NCBI RefSeq assembly: GCF_036894955.1
Contig: NZ_CP145905.1
Span: 3,304,501-3,368,500, forward strand
Reading direction: 5' to 3'
DNA from: Paenibacillus sp. KS-LC4
GTDB taxonomy: Bacteria > Bacillota > Bacilli > Paenibacillales > Paenibacillaceae
DNA length: 64,000 nt
The translations under genes and the position numbers were made by a program. The notes beneath the pieces were generated by a model. The model had not been told where the DNA came from. It made no database searches and saw only the letters and a list, made by a program, of their open reading frames with translations. Positions 42,069-50,949 of the stretch are shown in pieces (the stretch's first letter is position 1; every line of letters starts with the position of its first letter).

Positions 42069-44408
42069 CTAGTCAGCAGGCCGAATCGTGAGCGTCCCTT
42101 GGTCACGGTCGGTCAATACAAATCTGCCCTTCAAGCTGCTTCCATCAGAGCGCTTAAAGGTGAGCTGGCTCGTTGCCCCTTTCTCCAGCAGCGCTTGCAG
42201 CATCGGCAGCGTAATCTTCTTCCCCTGCTGCTCCTTCCAAATAACAAAAGAACAGCCCTCGCGAAAGCTGCTGCAGCCATAACCACGCTTGCCTTCAATA
42301 ATACTGCCCTTGCAGCCCTGCCTCGGGCAGGCAGCTAGCGGCCCTCTTGAAGCCGCAGAAGCCGTTGCTTGCTTGGGCGGCTTCGCCGCTTCGCTACCTG
42401 CTGCTGACCGTGCGTAGCTCCTGCTCTTGCTAGCCCCCGCAGTTGACTTCGTGCCTGCTTTCCCCTCCGACGAGCGTGAGCTGCTAGTACGGCCTCCGCC
42501 TGTCGTTGAGCCCGCTGCCTTCTTCCCTTTCGAAGAGGTATCCTCGAACGTTCCAGGCGCAGCAGGACGCTGCTGACGAACCTTATCTACAATGACTGCT
42601 GCGAATTGCTTCACCTGTGCAATAAAACGATCATCAGAAGCCTCGCCTTTGGAAATTTGGTGCAGCCGCTGCTCCCAGCGTCCCGTCATTTCTGGCGAAG
42701 CGAGCAGCTCAACGCCTGCATTCCGAATAAGCTCAATCGCTGCGAGTCCCTTGGGTGTAATATCCAGCTTCTTTCCTGCCAGCTGGATATAGCCAACTTG
42801 CTTCAGCCGCTCGATTGTCGCTGCCCGTGTCGCAGGTGTGCCAAGACCAGTGTCTTTCATCGCTTCCCGCAGCTCATCATCCTCCATGGACTTTCCTGCA
42901 CCTTCCATAGCTTTGAGCAGCGTGCCCTCTGTAAAGGACTTGGGCGGCTGAGTCATTTTTTCCAGTGCCTCAACGCTAGTGCAATGAACCGCTCTATGCG
43001 GGTCCAGCTTAAAGGGCTGATCGGTCACCATTTCCTCATCATCGGCTTCCTTATCATCCTTGCCTTTGCCTCGCTTAGCTGGCTTAGCAGCAGTGGAATC
43101 CTGCTGGGGCAGCACCACTTTCCAGCCGGGCTCCAGCAGTTCCTTCGCCTTCGTGCGGAAGGTTTCACCTTCGACAAGCGTCAGCACCGTATGGTTTTTG
43201 TATACCGCAGGCGGATAATAATGCGATAGAAAACGTCTGACAATCATGTCGTAGACGTTTTGCTCCTCCTGGCTAAGGCCAGAAGCACGCTTCGGTGTAG
43301 GCATAATGGCATGGTGATCCTCGACTTTCGACGGATTGCACACCGCCTTGTTTCCTTTGTGAACACGAGAACGGTCCGCTCCCTTCGCAAGCTCGCCATA
43401 GCCGCTAGTGCCCTCAAGCATCGTTAATACATTACCCATGACCGGAATGTTCTCCTCGGTTACATAGTTGGAGTTGGTCCGCGGATACGTAATAACCTTA
43501 TGCTTCTCGTAAAGCGCTTGGGCAATATCCAGTGTCTTCTTGGCCGAATAGCCATGCTTGCCATTGGCTTCCCGCTGAAGCAGCGTCAGGTCATAAAGTC
43601 TGAAGGGATACTCCTTGCTTTCCGCTACCTGGTAATCTTCCACTTTCGCAGGTTTATTTGCTGTCTTCGCAGCCAGCGCCTCCGCCTTTGCTTTATCGGT
43701 CAGACGCTCCCCCTGCCAAATGCCGGAGTAGCCAAATCCAGACTGGTCAAACGCTGCCTTAACGACAAAATAAGTTTCCGATTGAAACGCCGTAATTTCT
43801 TTATGGCGATCATACAGCAGCGCCAAAACCGGCGTTTGTACACGGCCGACAGAAAGCAAGGCTTTATGGCGAATGGTAAAAGCGCGAGAAGCATTCATGC
43901 CGATCAGCCAATCGGCTTCACTGCGGGCACGGGCTGCTTTCGTTAGCGGCTCATATTCGTCATCACTGCGCAGCGTGTCAAAGCCGCGGCGAATGGTCTC
44001 CGCTGTCAAATCTGATATCCATAGCCGGTCCGTAGGCTGCGCCAGCTTCAAATATTGTCTGATTAGGTGAAAAATAAGCTGCCCTTCGCGCCCGGCATCG
44101 CAAGCGTTAACCAGTCTGCCGCATCGCTTGGCAAGCTCGCCAATCGTCTTAAGCTGGTCCTTCGTGCGCGGATTCGGCCACAGCTTGAACACCTGTGGAA
44201 TGATTGGCAAGTCCTGATCATTCCACCGTTTGTAGCGCGCATCGTATTGGTCAGGCTCCGCGAGTGATACTAAATGCCCAATCGCCCATGTAATAATATA
44301 GCGGTCGCCCTCCAAATACGTTCGGCGATTGGCTGCCTTTGGCTCAAGCACGGCAGCAATCGTCCTGCCCATATCCGGTTTCTCCGCAATAATTAATGTC
44401 TTCAACAA
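42069..44408 (-). CDS. topB: DNA topoisomerase III (type IA)
   Basis: A 779-residue type IA topoisomerase. The TOPRIM domain starts LIIAEKPDMGRTIAAVL and includes NACDAGREGQLIF. The catalytic Tyr is in VITYPRTNSNYVTEENIP (about 312). Residues about 640-700 form a Ser/Ala/Gly/Lys-rich low-complexity linker, then a C-terminal zinc-ribbon-like domain, CPRQGCKGSIIEGKRGYGCSSFREGCSF (about 713-740). It relaxes and decatenates negatively supercoiled DNA. Length is longer than B. subtilis TopB (727) because of the linker. It follows the membrane protein gene by 9 bases, so may be cotranscribed. Confidence 0.95.
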   Translation of the reverse strand: MLKTLIIAEKPDMGRTIAAVLEPKAANRRTYLEGDRYIITWAIGHLVSLAEPDQYDARYKRWNDQDLPIIPQVFKLWPNPRTKDQLKTIGELAKRCGRLVNACDAGREGQLIFHLIRQYLKLAQPTDRLWISDLTAETIRRGFDTLRSDDEYEPLTKAARARSEADWLIGMNASRAFTIRHKALLSVGRVQTPVLALLYDRHKEITAFQSETYFVVKAAFDQSGFGYSGIWQGERLTDKAKAEALAAKTANKPAKVEDYQVAESKEYPFRLYDLTLLQREANGKHGYSAKKTLDIAQALYEKHKVITYPRTNSNYVTEENIPVMGNVLTMLEGTSGYGELAKGADRSRVHKGNKAVCNPSKVEDHHAIMPTPKRASGLSQEEQNVYDMIVRRFLSHYYPPAVYKNHTVLTLVEGETFRTKAKELLEPGWKVVLPQQDSTAAKPAKRGKGKDDKEADDEEMVTDQPFKLDPHRAVHCTSVEALEKMTQPPKSFTEGTLLKAMEGAGKSMEDDELREAMKDTGLGTPATRAATIERLKQVGYIQLAGKKLDITPKGLAAIELIRNAGVELLASPEMTGRWEQRLHQISKGEASDDRFIAQVKQFAAVIVDKVRQQRPAAPGTFEDTSSKGKKAAGSTTGGGRTSSSRSSEGKAGTKSTAGASKSRSYARSAAGSEAAKPPKQATASAASRGPLAACPRQGCKGSIIEGKRGYGCSSFREGCSFVIWKEQQGKKITLPMLQALLEKGATSQLTFKRSDGSSLKGRFVLTDRDQGTLTIRPAD

Positions 44409-44417
44409 ATCGCCTCT

Positions 44418-45620
44418 TTACTTCCTGCTAGTTGTCTCCACATATTGCTTCATGGAAGCAAATATCGACCGAACGCCGTTCGACCAGTTGGGGTCTTCTG
44501 CATATTTTCGGTTAATCCATGTGAAGGGGTCCATTCCATCTGGACGTCCCTTGCTTAAATTCACAATTGTGCGCGACGCAATTTCAGCGGAATCGCTAAT
44601 CGTCGTGTTATATTCCTTCCAGCTGTGAAACACATTGAATGGATTATTCGCAATTTCCTTCGCCTGTTTGTTCGTAGTAGGAACAAAAGCCTGCTCCTGT
44701 CCAGTTATAGCAAACAGCAGCAGCGGATGGATATCGAATGCTTTCGCCTGGGCAATAATTGCATCTAAATAAGGCTTCCTGGCAAGTATGGACGATTTAC
44801 CTTTCAAATACTCCGTCAGCCTCTTCTTGTCAATTTCTACATAACGCAGCTCTTGTGGCAAACCATCAAGCGCTACGCTCTCTACAGGTTCAATTGGAGC
44901 AAGGATTATAGGCTCCGGCTGCGCACCTCTTAATGTACGCGTCAGAGACTCTCCATACAGCAGCGTAACGCTCACAAGCAGCATACTGAGCAAGCCGTAC
45001 ACAATAACGTGATTGCGCCGTTTATGAGGGACTGGCGCGTTCTGAGGTTGTGCTAGCGGCAAGGGCAGTGGTATGACGTCAGCCAAGCCAGGGGAGCCGT
45101 CCGCTCCCGCTGTAAGCAGATCTTCAGCTAGTAGCTCAACGCCCTGTGGCTGCAAATCATTTTTCAACTGAAGCCAGCTCTCATTCAACGTAAAATTTCC
45201 ACTTGGTAGAGAAAGCGTGCTCGTATCCGTTTGCTCTATAGAACTACGCAGCTTGTCCATCGCCTGACGATAGCGCTCGATCTCAACGACGCTTTGCAGT
45301 TGCTTCTCCACCCATTGATGCATCGGCAGCTCCATATCCTGCTCTCGCTCGTCAAGCAATAATAAACAAGCTGCAAAAATATCATCTGCGCGTACGGGGC
45401 GCTTCTGCTCCAGCACCGCAGTACGAATAAGCTGCGCCGTCACCTGACGCTTAATCGACTCGTCAAAAGACGGAAGCTGCTTATGTATAATGCGATTTAC
45501 CGCATCGGCAATCATTTCGGTTTTCTTTTCCTGCGGCAGCGCTCCATATTTATGCTGGACATAATTTCGAATATTGCTGACATCCGCCGGGGATAACACA
45601 TAAGCTTCTTCAGCATGCAT
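44418..45620 (-). CDS. Membrane protein with C-terminal glucosaminidase-like domain
   Basis: A 400-residue protein. ATG at 45620 has AAGGAG at good spacing; a GTG at 45638 overlaps it. Residues 1-150 are a helical cytosolic region (LSPADVSNIRNYVQHKYGALPQEKKTEM). A transmembrane segment lies at about 208-225 (VIVYGLLSMLLVSVTLLYG). The outer part (about 260-400) has AIIAQAKAFDIHPLLLFAITGQEQAFV, NPFNVFHSWKEYNTTI and YAEDPNWSNGVRSIF, matching Glucosaminidase/LytG-type lysozyme-fold motifs with a Glu in GQEQAF. Presumed orientation is cytosol-in, catalytic-domain-out, to act on peptidoglycan. It is directly upstream of topB, an odd pairing. Confidence 0.75.
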   Translation of the reverse strand: MHAEEAYVLSPADVSNIRNYVQHKYGALPQEKKTEMIADAVNRIIHKQLPSFDESIKRQVTAQLIRTAVLEQKRPVRADDIFAACLLLLDEREQDMELPMHQWVEKQLQSVVEIERYRQAMDKLRSSIEQTDTSTLSLPSGNFTLNESWLQLKNDLQPQGVELLAEDLLTAGADGSPGLADVIPLPLPLAQPQNAPVPHKRRNHVIVYGLLSMLLVSVTLLYGESLTRTLRGAQPEPIILAPIEPVESVALDGLPQELRYVEIDKKRLTEYLKGKSSILARKPYLDAIIAQAKAFDIHPLLLFAITGQEQAFVPTTNKQAKEIANNPFNVFHSWKEYNTTISDSAEIASRTIVNLSKGRPDGMDPFTWINRKYAEDPNWSNGVRSIFASMKQYVETTSRK

Positions 45621-45670
45621 GACGAATCGCTCCTTCACGTCATCTCACACTGATTTTACCACAACTTTCC

Positions 45671-45991
45671 TTATATTGGGGAGGGGAGCTGTCTAATTCT
45701 CAGCTGATTTTGCTCCTGCAAAATAAAGGCTGTAATTTGCTCCTTCTCAGATGCAGTAAATTGATATTCACAGTCGCAATCCTCGTCTTGCGGCACCATT
45801 TGAGCAATACTGCCATCCGGCGTACATATGACAAGTCCACTGAAGTCAATGAGGTCGTCAGGCGCAGGGGTGTTCTCCGAAAGCTCAAACATTAGCTCAA
45901 TATCCACCCATTGGTCATTGCGCCGCTCCATGCTCGCCACGATTTTCTCAAACTTCAGCTCTGTCACCGTATCCAGACCATATTTAATCAT
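45671..45991 (-). CDS. Uncharacterised acidic protein (106 aa)
   Basis: A 106-residue soluble acidic protein. Its ATG has GGAGGGAAATGAAGC upstream. A CDCEYQF stretch with two cysteines (about 76-82) follows a QDED run. No recognised domain. It is first in a set with the membrane glucosaminidase-like gene and topB, 50 bases upstream. Confidence 0.65.
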   Translation of the reverse strand: MIKYGLDTVTELKFEKIVASMERRNDQWVDIELMFELSENTPAPDDLIDFSGLVICTPDGSIAQMVPQDEDCDCEYQFTASEKEQITAFILQEQNQLRIRQLPSPI

Positions 45992-46023
45992 AATGCTTCA
46001 TTTCCCTCCTATCGACAAGAAAA

Positions 46024-46039
46024 GCGCCCGAAGGCGCTC
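46024..46039 (-). terminator. Terminator of gltD
   Basis: AGCGCC-TTCG-GGCGCT on the minus strand forms a tight tetraloop hairpin followed by TTTTCTTG. It lies 36 bases beyond the gltD stop. Confidence 0.85.
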
Positions 46040-46075
46040 CTCATAAGCTGCTATTCAATTTATCATACCATTCAT

Positions 46076-47563
46076 TTAAGGAAGCAAGGAAGATCCCATC
46101 AGGAACTTATCCACTTCACGAGCCGCTTCGCGCCCTTCGTTAATCGCCCATACAACCAGGCTTTGACCACGACGCATGTCGCCTGCTGCGAATATTTTCT
46201 CTGCGTTCGTCGTATATTTGCCATAAGGCGCCTTCACATTCGTACGACGATCCTGCTCTAGGCCGAAAGCATCAATTAGCGTATTTTCAGGACCTTCAAA
46301 GCCGACTGCGATCAATACAAGATCAGCTGGCCACACTTGCTCGGAGCCTTCGATTTCTGTATAAATTCTGCGTCCTGTTTCTGGATCAACCGTACGCTCA
46401 ATCTGCACAGTGTGAAGCTCCGTAAGCTTGCCATTCTCGCCAACAAATTTCTTCGTCAGTACGGAGAATGCACGCGGGTCTTCGCCGAACAGCGCTTTTG
46501 CCTCTTCGTGTGCATAATCAAGCGTATAGACGTTCGGGAACTGCGGCCAAGGATTGCTGACACTATCGCGTACCAGTGGAGCCTTAGCGTGCGTACCGAA
46601 TTGCGTAACTGATTTACAGCCATGACGAAGCGCGGTTGCCACGCAGTCTGTTCCAGTATCGCCGCCGCCGATAACAATGACATTTTTGTCCTTCGCTGAA
46701 ATGTAGTTGCCATCCTCCAGATTGGAATCCAGGTAGCTCTTAATGGTACCGTTCAAATAATCCATCGCCATATGAACGCCTTCAAGCTCATGGCCTTCAA
46801 TATCTACCGGGCGCGCTTTCGTAGCGCCGCCGCACAATACGATTGCATCAAACTGACCTTGCAGCTCATCGGCCGATACATCTTTACCGATCTCTGTGTT
46901 TACAACGAAGTTTATGCCTTCCTCCGCCATCAAGTCTACACGACGCTGAACAACCTTCTTGTCAAGCTTGACTGTTGGAATACCGTAAGTCAGAAGTCCG
47001 CCAATGCGGTCCGCACGCTCGTACACCGTTACAAGATGTCCCGCTTTGTTAAGCTGCGCTGCGCACGCAAGACCCGCTGGGCCCGAACCGACAACTGCTA
47101 CACGTTTGCCTGTACGCACCTTCGGAGGCTGTGGTACAACCCAACCTTCGTCAAAGCCGCGGTCAATAATCGCTTGCTCAATCGTCTTAATCGTAACCGC
47201 ATCGCCAATCAGGCCAACCGTACAGGAGCCTTCACATGGAGCCGGACAAATCCGTCCTGTAAATTCAGGGAAATTGTTCGTTTTGTGCAAACGATCCAGC
47301 GCTTCACGCCATAAGCCGCGATAAATTAAATTGTTCCACTCTGGAATGAGGTTGTTAATCGGACAACCTGATGTAGAGCCAGCTAGCTCCATTCCTGAAT
47401 GGCAGTAAGGTGTTCCACAGTCCATGCAGCGCGAGCCTTGCGTACGCAGCTGTTCATCGGACAAATGCTTATGAAATTCTTCCCAATCTTTAATCCGCTC
47501 AATCGGATCGCGATCGGCTGGGAGTTCTCGTTGATATTCCATAAAACCAGTAGGTGTAGACAT
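46076..47563 (-). CDS. gltD: Glutamate synthase (NADPH) small subunit GltD
   Basis: A 495-residue flavoprotein. ATG at 47563 (MSTPTGFMEYQRELP) has GGAGGAA upstream; the frame to 47641 is an unsupported extension. The N-terminal 4Fe-4S cysteines are in SRCMDCGTPYC, GCPINNLIPEWN and GRICPAPCEGSCT (about 45-110). FAD-binding is VAVVGSGPAGLACAAQLNKAG (about 149-169) and NADPH-binding is VIVIGGGDTGTDCVATALRHG (about 287-307). It supplies electrons to GltB for glutamate formation from 2-oxoglutarate and glutamine. No gltB gene is adjacent, which is unusual; GltB must be encoded elsewhere or this is a stand-alone homologue. Confidence 0.92.
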   Translation of the reverse strand: MSTPTGFMEYQRELPADRDPIERIKDWEEFHKHLSDEQLRTQGSRCMDCGTPYCHSGMELAGSTSGCPINNLIPEWNNLIYRGLWREALDRLHKTNNFPEFTGRICPAPCEGSCTVGLIGDAVTIKTIEQAIIDRGFDEGWVVPQPPKVRTGKRVAVVGSGPAGLACAAQLNKAGHLVTVYERADRIGGLLTYGIPTVKLDKKVVQRRVDLMAEEGINFVVNTEIGKDVSADELQGQFDAIVLCGGATKARPVDIEGHELEGVHMAMDYLNGTIKSYLDSNLEDGNYISAKDKNVIVIGGGDTGTDCVATALRHGCKSVTQFGTHAKAPLVRDSVSNPWPQFPNVYTLDYAHEEAKALFGEDPRAFSVLTKKFVGENGKLTELHTVQIERTVDPETGRRIYTEIEGSEQVWPADLVLIAVGFEGPENTLIDAFGLEQDRRTNVKAPYGKYTTNAEKIFAAGDMRRGQSLVVWAINEGREAAREVDKFLMGSSLLP

Positions 47564-47620
47564 GATCGCTTTTCCTCCATCCGTTATTCCCGTCAACCGC
47601 TGTAAGGCTTCTCTAAACAA

Positions 47621-47649
47621 ACTATATCGGGAATTCAGCAATTATTCAA
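47621..47649 (-). promoter_or_regulatory. Sigma-A promoter of gltD
   Basis: On the minus strand, -35 TTGAAT (47649-47644), 17-base spacer, -10 TATAGT (47626-47621). The gltD ATG is 57 bases downstream. Confidence 0.65.
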
Positions 47650-47834
47650 TAACAAACATTTTCAATTTTCACGAGCCATTTTACAAAATCCTAACACTCT
47701 TGCCTGCCATCGTTAATGGATTATCCGTACAATCATTTGCACTTTATAACATATTGTTCGTACGTTTCTACCAGTTGACTCAAATAAATGCGCTTCCGAT
47801 GTCATATTTGGCCTCTGTGCCCTCGCGAAAAAAG

Positions 47835-47845
47835 CCGTTTAACGG
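47835..47845 (-). terminator. Weak terminator overlapping the folA stop
   Basis: On the minus strand, CCGTTAAACGG forms a short hairpin followed by CTTTTTTCG. It overlaps the last codons of folA. Confidence 0.5.
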
Positions 47846-48333
47846 TTTTTACGTGTAAAAGTTTGCCATGTAAAATCATGCAAATTGCGTTCATCCTTGC
47901 GATGAGGGATGGATTCCACCAATTCCCAGTCCGCCTCATTGAACACAGGAAAAAAAGCGTCGCCTCCCGCTACTTCCACATCCACAGCTGTTAGGTGAAG
48001 CTTGTCTGCAATCGGTAAAAACTGCGTATAAATTTCCGTTCCGCCTATAACCATAAGCTCCTCCGCACCGAAACGCGACAAAACCTCCTCAATCGAATGA
48101 ACCCCCTCACAGCCTTCTGAGGCAAAATCAGACTGCCTTGTTAAAACGACGTTATGGCGGTCCTTCAGCGGCTTAGGTAACGATTCAAACGTTTTACGGC
48201 CCATTACAACGGTTTTGCCAAGCGTGTGCTTCGTGAATAGCGCCATCTCCGCTGGAAGCCGCCATGGCAGCTTATTGCCGATTCCAATCGTTCTGTTGCG
48301 ATCCATCGCTGCTATTAATGTAATCGACATCAT
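47839..48333 (-). CDS. folA: Dihydrofolate reductase
   Basis: A 164-residue DHFR. It starts MMSITLIAAMDRNRTIGIGNKLPWRLPAEMALFTKHT with the conserved Trp, Pro and folate-contacting acidic position (here Glu in LPAEMALF). VVMGRKTFESLP, VLTRQSDF and ELMVIGGTEIYTQFLP are NADPH-binding elements. It reduces dihydrofolate to tetrahydrofolate, regenerating the cofactor used by thymidylate synthase, whose gene lies 13 bases upstream in the same transcript. AAGGATGA precedes the ATG. Confidence 0.95.
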   Translation of the reverse strand: MMSITLIAAMDRNRTIGIGNKLPWRLPAEMALFTKHTLGKTVVMGRKTFESLPKPLKDRHNVVLTRQSDFASEGCEGVHSIEEVLSRFGAEELMVIGGTEIYTQFLPIADKLHLTAVDVEVAGGDAFFPVFNEADWELVESIPHRKDERNLHDFTWQTFTRKNR

Positions 48334-48346
48334 TTGTTCATCCTTT

Positions 48347-49312
48347 CTAAACGGCTACAGGCGCTTTGATGGAAGGATGTGGCTTGTAGTCTTCCAGTAC
48401 AATATCATCTACTTCTACATCAAATAAAGAGGTTACTGCAGGATTAATTCGCACTTGTGGAAGCTCGCGAGGCTCACGGGCAAGCTGCGTCTTAATTTGA
48501 TCCATATGATTGGAATAAATATGCGCGTCACCAAGCGTGTGCACAAATTCTCCAAGCTGCAAGCCACATTCATGAGCAATAAGCAGCGTGAGCAAGGCAT
48601 AGCTGGCAATATTAAAAGGAATTCCGAGAAATATATCTCCACTGCGCTGATACAGCTGGCAGGAAAGCTTGCCCTCTGATACATAAAATTGAAACATCGT
48701 ATGGCAAGGCGGTAGAGCCATATTTCTAGGAACGTCCTCTGGGTTCCACGCGGACACAATCATTCTACGGGAATCGGGATTGGTCTTAATCGTTTGGATA
48801 ACATCCTTCAGTTGGTCAATGGACTCCCCTTGCGAGGTTTTCCAGTCGCGCCATTGCTTGCCATATACATTGCCCAGCTCGCCGTATTTTTCCGCGAAAG
48901 CATCATCCTGCAAAATTTGCTGCTTGAACAGCTCCATTTGCTCCAAATAAAGCACATTAAAGGCTTCATCATTTTGCGAGCGCAGGCCAAAGCCCGTCAT
49001 ATCTGGCCCTGTATAATCAGCGCTCTCAATCCACTTCTTAAACGCCCATTCATTCCATATATTATTATTGTGCTGAAGCAGGTAGCGAATATTGGTATCG
49101 CCTTTTATAAACCACAGCAGCTCGCTGACAACCAGCTTAAACGGCACACGCTTCGTCGTAATGAGCGGGAAGCCCTCGTTTAAGTCAAAGCGCATCTGGT
49201 AACCAAACGTGGAAACGGTGCCCGTTCCAGTCCGATCCTCTTTGACCGTGCCGCGTTCCAGTACGCTGCGCAGCAGCTGCAAGTATTCGTTCTCACTCGT
49301 ATGAACACTCAT
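48347..49312 (-). CDS. thyA: Thymidylate synthase
   Basis: A 321-residue ThyA of the longer type, with the insert (about 85-135) typical of L. casei-like enzymes. The catalytic Cys is in [14 protein letters not shown] (about 202). [11 protein letters not shown] is the phosphate-binding Arg region, and [26 protein letters not shown] are all conserved. It methylates dUMP to dTMP with methylene-tetrahydrofolate. It is the first gene of the thyA-folA pair. Confidence 0.97.
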   Translation of the reverse strand: MSVHTSENEYLQLLRSVLERGTVKEDRTGTGTVSTFGYQMRFDLNEGFPLITTKRVPFKLVVSELLWFIKGDTNIRYLLQHNNNIWNEWAFKKWIESADYTGPDMTGFGLRSQNDEAFNVLYLEQMELFKQQILQDDAFAEKYGELGNVYGKQWRDWKTSQGESIDQLKDVIQTIKTNPDSRRMIVSAWNPEDVPRNMALPPCHTMFQFYVSEGKLSCQLYQRSGDIFLGIPFNIASYALLTLLIAHECGLQLGEFVHTLGDAHIYSNHMDQIKTQLAREPRELPQVRINPAVTSLFDVEVDDIVLEDYKPHPSIKAPVAV

Positions 49313-49445
49313 TCACTTACAACTCCTATTTTGGACATATAGATTTGTATTATATCATTATAATCAATCATTTAAAATAGTCGCCTATACTAATTTTGTA
49401 TAAATTCTCACTCAAGCACATAATTATTAACTTTTCATTAAAAAA

Positions 49446-49504
49446 GGCCCGCGGGCTTCAGCAGCCGCGGGTCCTCTTCTCTAGCTGCCGCAAATACGGC
49501 AGCT
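49446..49504 (-). terminator. Terminator after lpdA, with a second hairpin
   Basis: On the minus strand, GGACCCGCGG pairs with CCGCGGGCC, followed by TTTTTTAATG (49474-49441). Closer to lpdA, AGCTGCCG and CGGCAGCT (49504-49483) form another stem without T-run. The first is a classic terminator. Confidence 0.85.
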
Positions 49505-49530
49505 GCTATTTTATTAAACCAAGCTATTCC

Positions 49531-50946
49531 TTACTTAAGAACCGTGTGGATCGGGTGGCCAAGCGCTACTTCTGCAGCGTCAAGCACGATCTCACCCAGC
49601 GTTGGATGAGCATGGATTGTAAGAGCGATATCCTCAAGCGTAGCACCCATTTCAATTGCCAGACCAAGCTCAGCAATCATATTGGAAGCTTCCATACCAA
49701 CGATATGTGCGCCGAGCACAAGACCGCTGTCTGCATCCGCAACGAGCTTCACGAAGCCTTCAGCCGCATTAAGCGACATTGCGCGTCCGTTGATAGCAAA
49801 TGGGAATTTGCCGACTTTAACATTATGCCCTTTGTCTTTTGCATCCTTCTCCGTGTAGCCAACGCTTGCGCATTCTGGATCAGAGAAGCAGACAGCAGGA
49901 ACACATTTATAATCAATCACGCTAGGCAGGCCAGAAATCGCCTCTGCCGCAACGCGTCCCTCATACATCGCTTTGTGAGCAAGTGCAGGACCCGCAATAA
50001 TGTCGCCAATTGCATAGACGTTTTTGTTGCTAGTACGGCATTGATCGTCAACCTCAATCAGCCCGCGCTCGCCAACTGTAATGTTAGCCAGCTCAAGACC
50101 AAGATCGCCATCTGTGTTAGGACGACGGCCAACTGTAACCAGCAAGTAATCCGCCGTTACTTTTTCTTCTTTGTCGCCAACTTTGTAAGTCAGTGTTACA
50201 TCGTTATCCGTTTGCTCAGCACTTTGTGCAAGAGCTCCTGTTACGATATCCACCTTCGTACCTTTAAGCTTCTTAACGACAAGGGAAGACATATCTTTAT
50301 CAAAGCCTGGCAGGATGCTGTCTCCGCCCTCGATAACCGTTACTTTCGTGCCGAATTTCGAGAACATTTGTCCAAGCTCAATACCGATATAGCCACCGCC
50401 GATTACGATAACGCTTTTCGGCAGCTCAGGGAGCGACAAAGCTCCTGTAGAGGAGATAATACGATTGCCATACGGGAATGCTTTCAGCTCAATTGGACGG
50501 GAGCCTGTAGCAATAATACAGTTTTTGAAACGGTAGCGCGGAGCTTCTTGATCGTTGAATACACGCGCTTCGTTTTCATTGATGAACATTACTTCACCAC
50601 TGAAAAACTGTACTTTGTTCGCTTTAAGCAAGGAGCCTACGCCGCCAGTCAATTTTTTGACGATGCCGCTTTTGAACTCCTGTACTTTACTCCAGTCAAC
50701 CTTCACATCGCTAGCTGTAATACCGAAAGCGTCTGCGTGGCTGATGGATTCATACTGATGGGAAGCGGAAATCAAAGCTTTGGACGGGATACAGCCCACG
50801 TTCAAGCAAACGCCGCCTACATATTCCTTATCTACACAAAGCACGCTTTGTCCCAATTGCGCAGCGCGGATTGCCGCTACGTAACCACCAGGACCTGCAC
50901 CAATGACTAAAGTATCAATATCTAAAGAAGCATCTCCAACAACCAT
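49531..50946 (-). CDS. lpdA: Dihydrolipoyl dehydrogenase (E3 of pyruvate dehydrogenase)
   Basis: A 471-residue E3. FAD-binding is VIGAGPGGYVAAIRAAQLGQ and the redox disulfide is GGVCLNVGCIPSKALI (about 43-48). NAD-binding is VIVIGGGYIGIELGQMFSKFG, and the dimer-interface catalytic His-Glu pair is in HAHPTLGEIVLDAAE. It reoxidises dihydrolipoyl groups on E2 with NAD. It lies last in pdhA-pdhB-pdhC-lpdA, 3 bases after pdhC. Confidence 0.97.
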   Translation of the reverse strand: MVVGDASLDIDTLVIGAGPGGYVAAIRAAQLGQSVLCVDKEYVGGVCLNVGCIPSKALISASHQYESISHADAFGITASDVKVDWSKVQEFKSGIVKKLTGGVGSLLKANKVQFFSGEVMFINENEARVFNDQEAPRYRFKNCIIATGSRPIELKAFPYGNRIISSTGALSLPELPKSVIVIGGGYIGIELGQMFSKFGTKVTVIEGGDSILPGFDKDMSSLVVKKLKGTKVDIVTGALAQSAEQTDNDVTLTYKVGDKEEKVTADYLLVTVGRRPNTDGDLGLELANITVGERGLIEVDDQCRTSNKNVYAIGDIIAGPALAHKAMYEGRVAAEAISGLPSVIDYKCVPAVCFSDPECASVGYTEKDAKDKGHNVKVGKFPFAINGRAMSLNAAEGFVKLVADADSGLVLGAHIVGMEASNMIAELGLAIEMGATLEDIALTIHAHPTLGEIVLDAAEVALGHPIHTVLK

Positions 50947-50949
50947 CGT

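Noticed and set aside
49396-50910. A 504-codon plus-strand open frame antisense to lpdA
   Set aside because: The frame mirrors lpdA codons, has no Shine-Dalgarno or known domain, and lpdA is certain. It is an antisense shadow of a highly biased gene.
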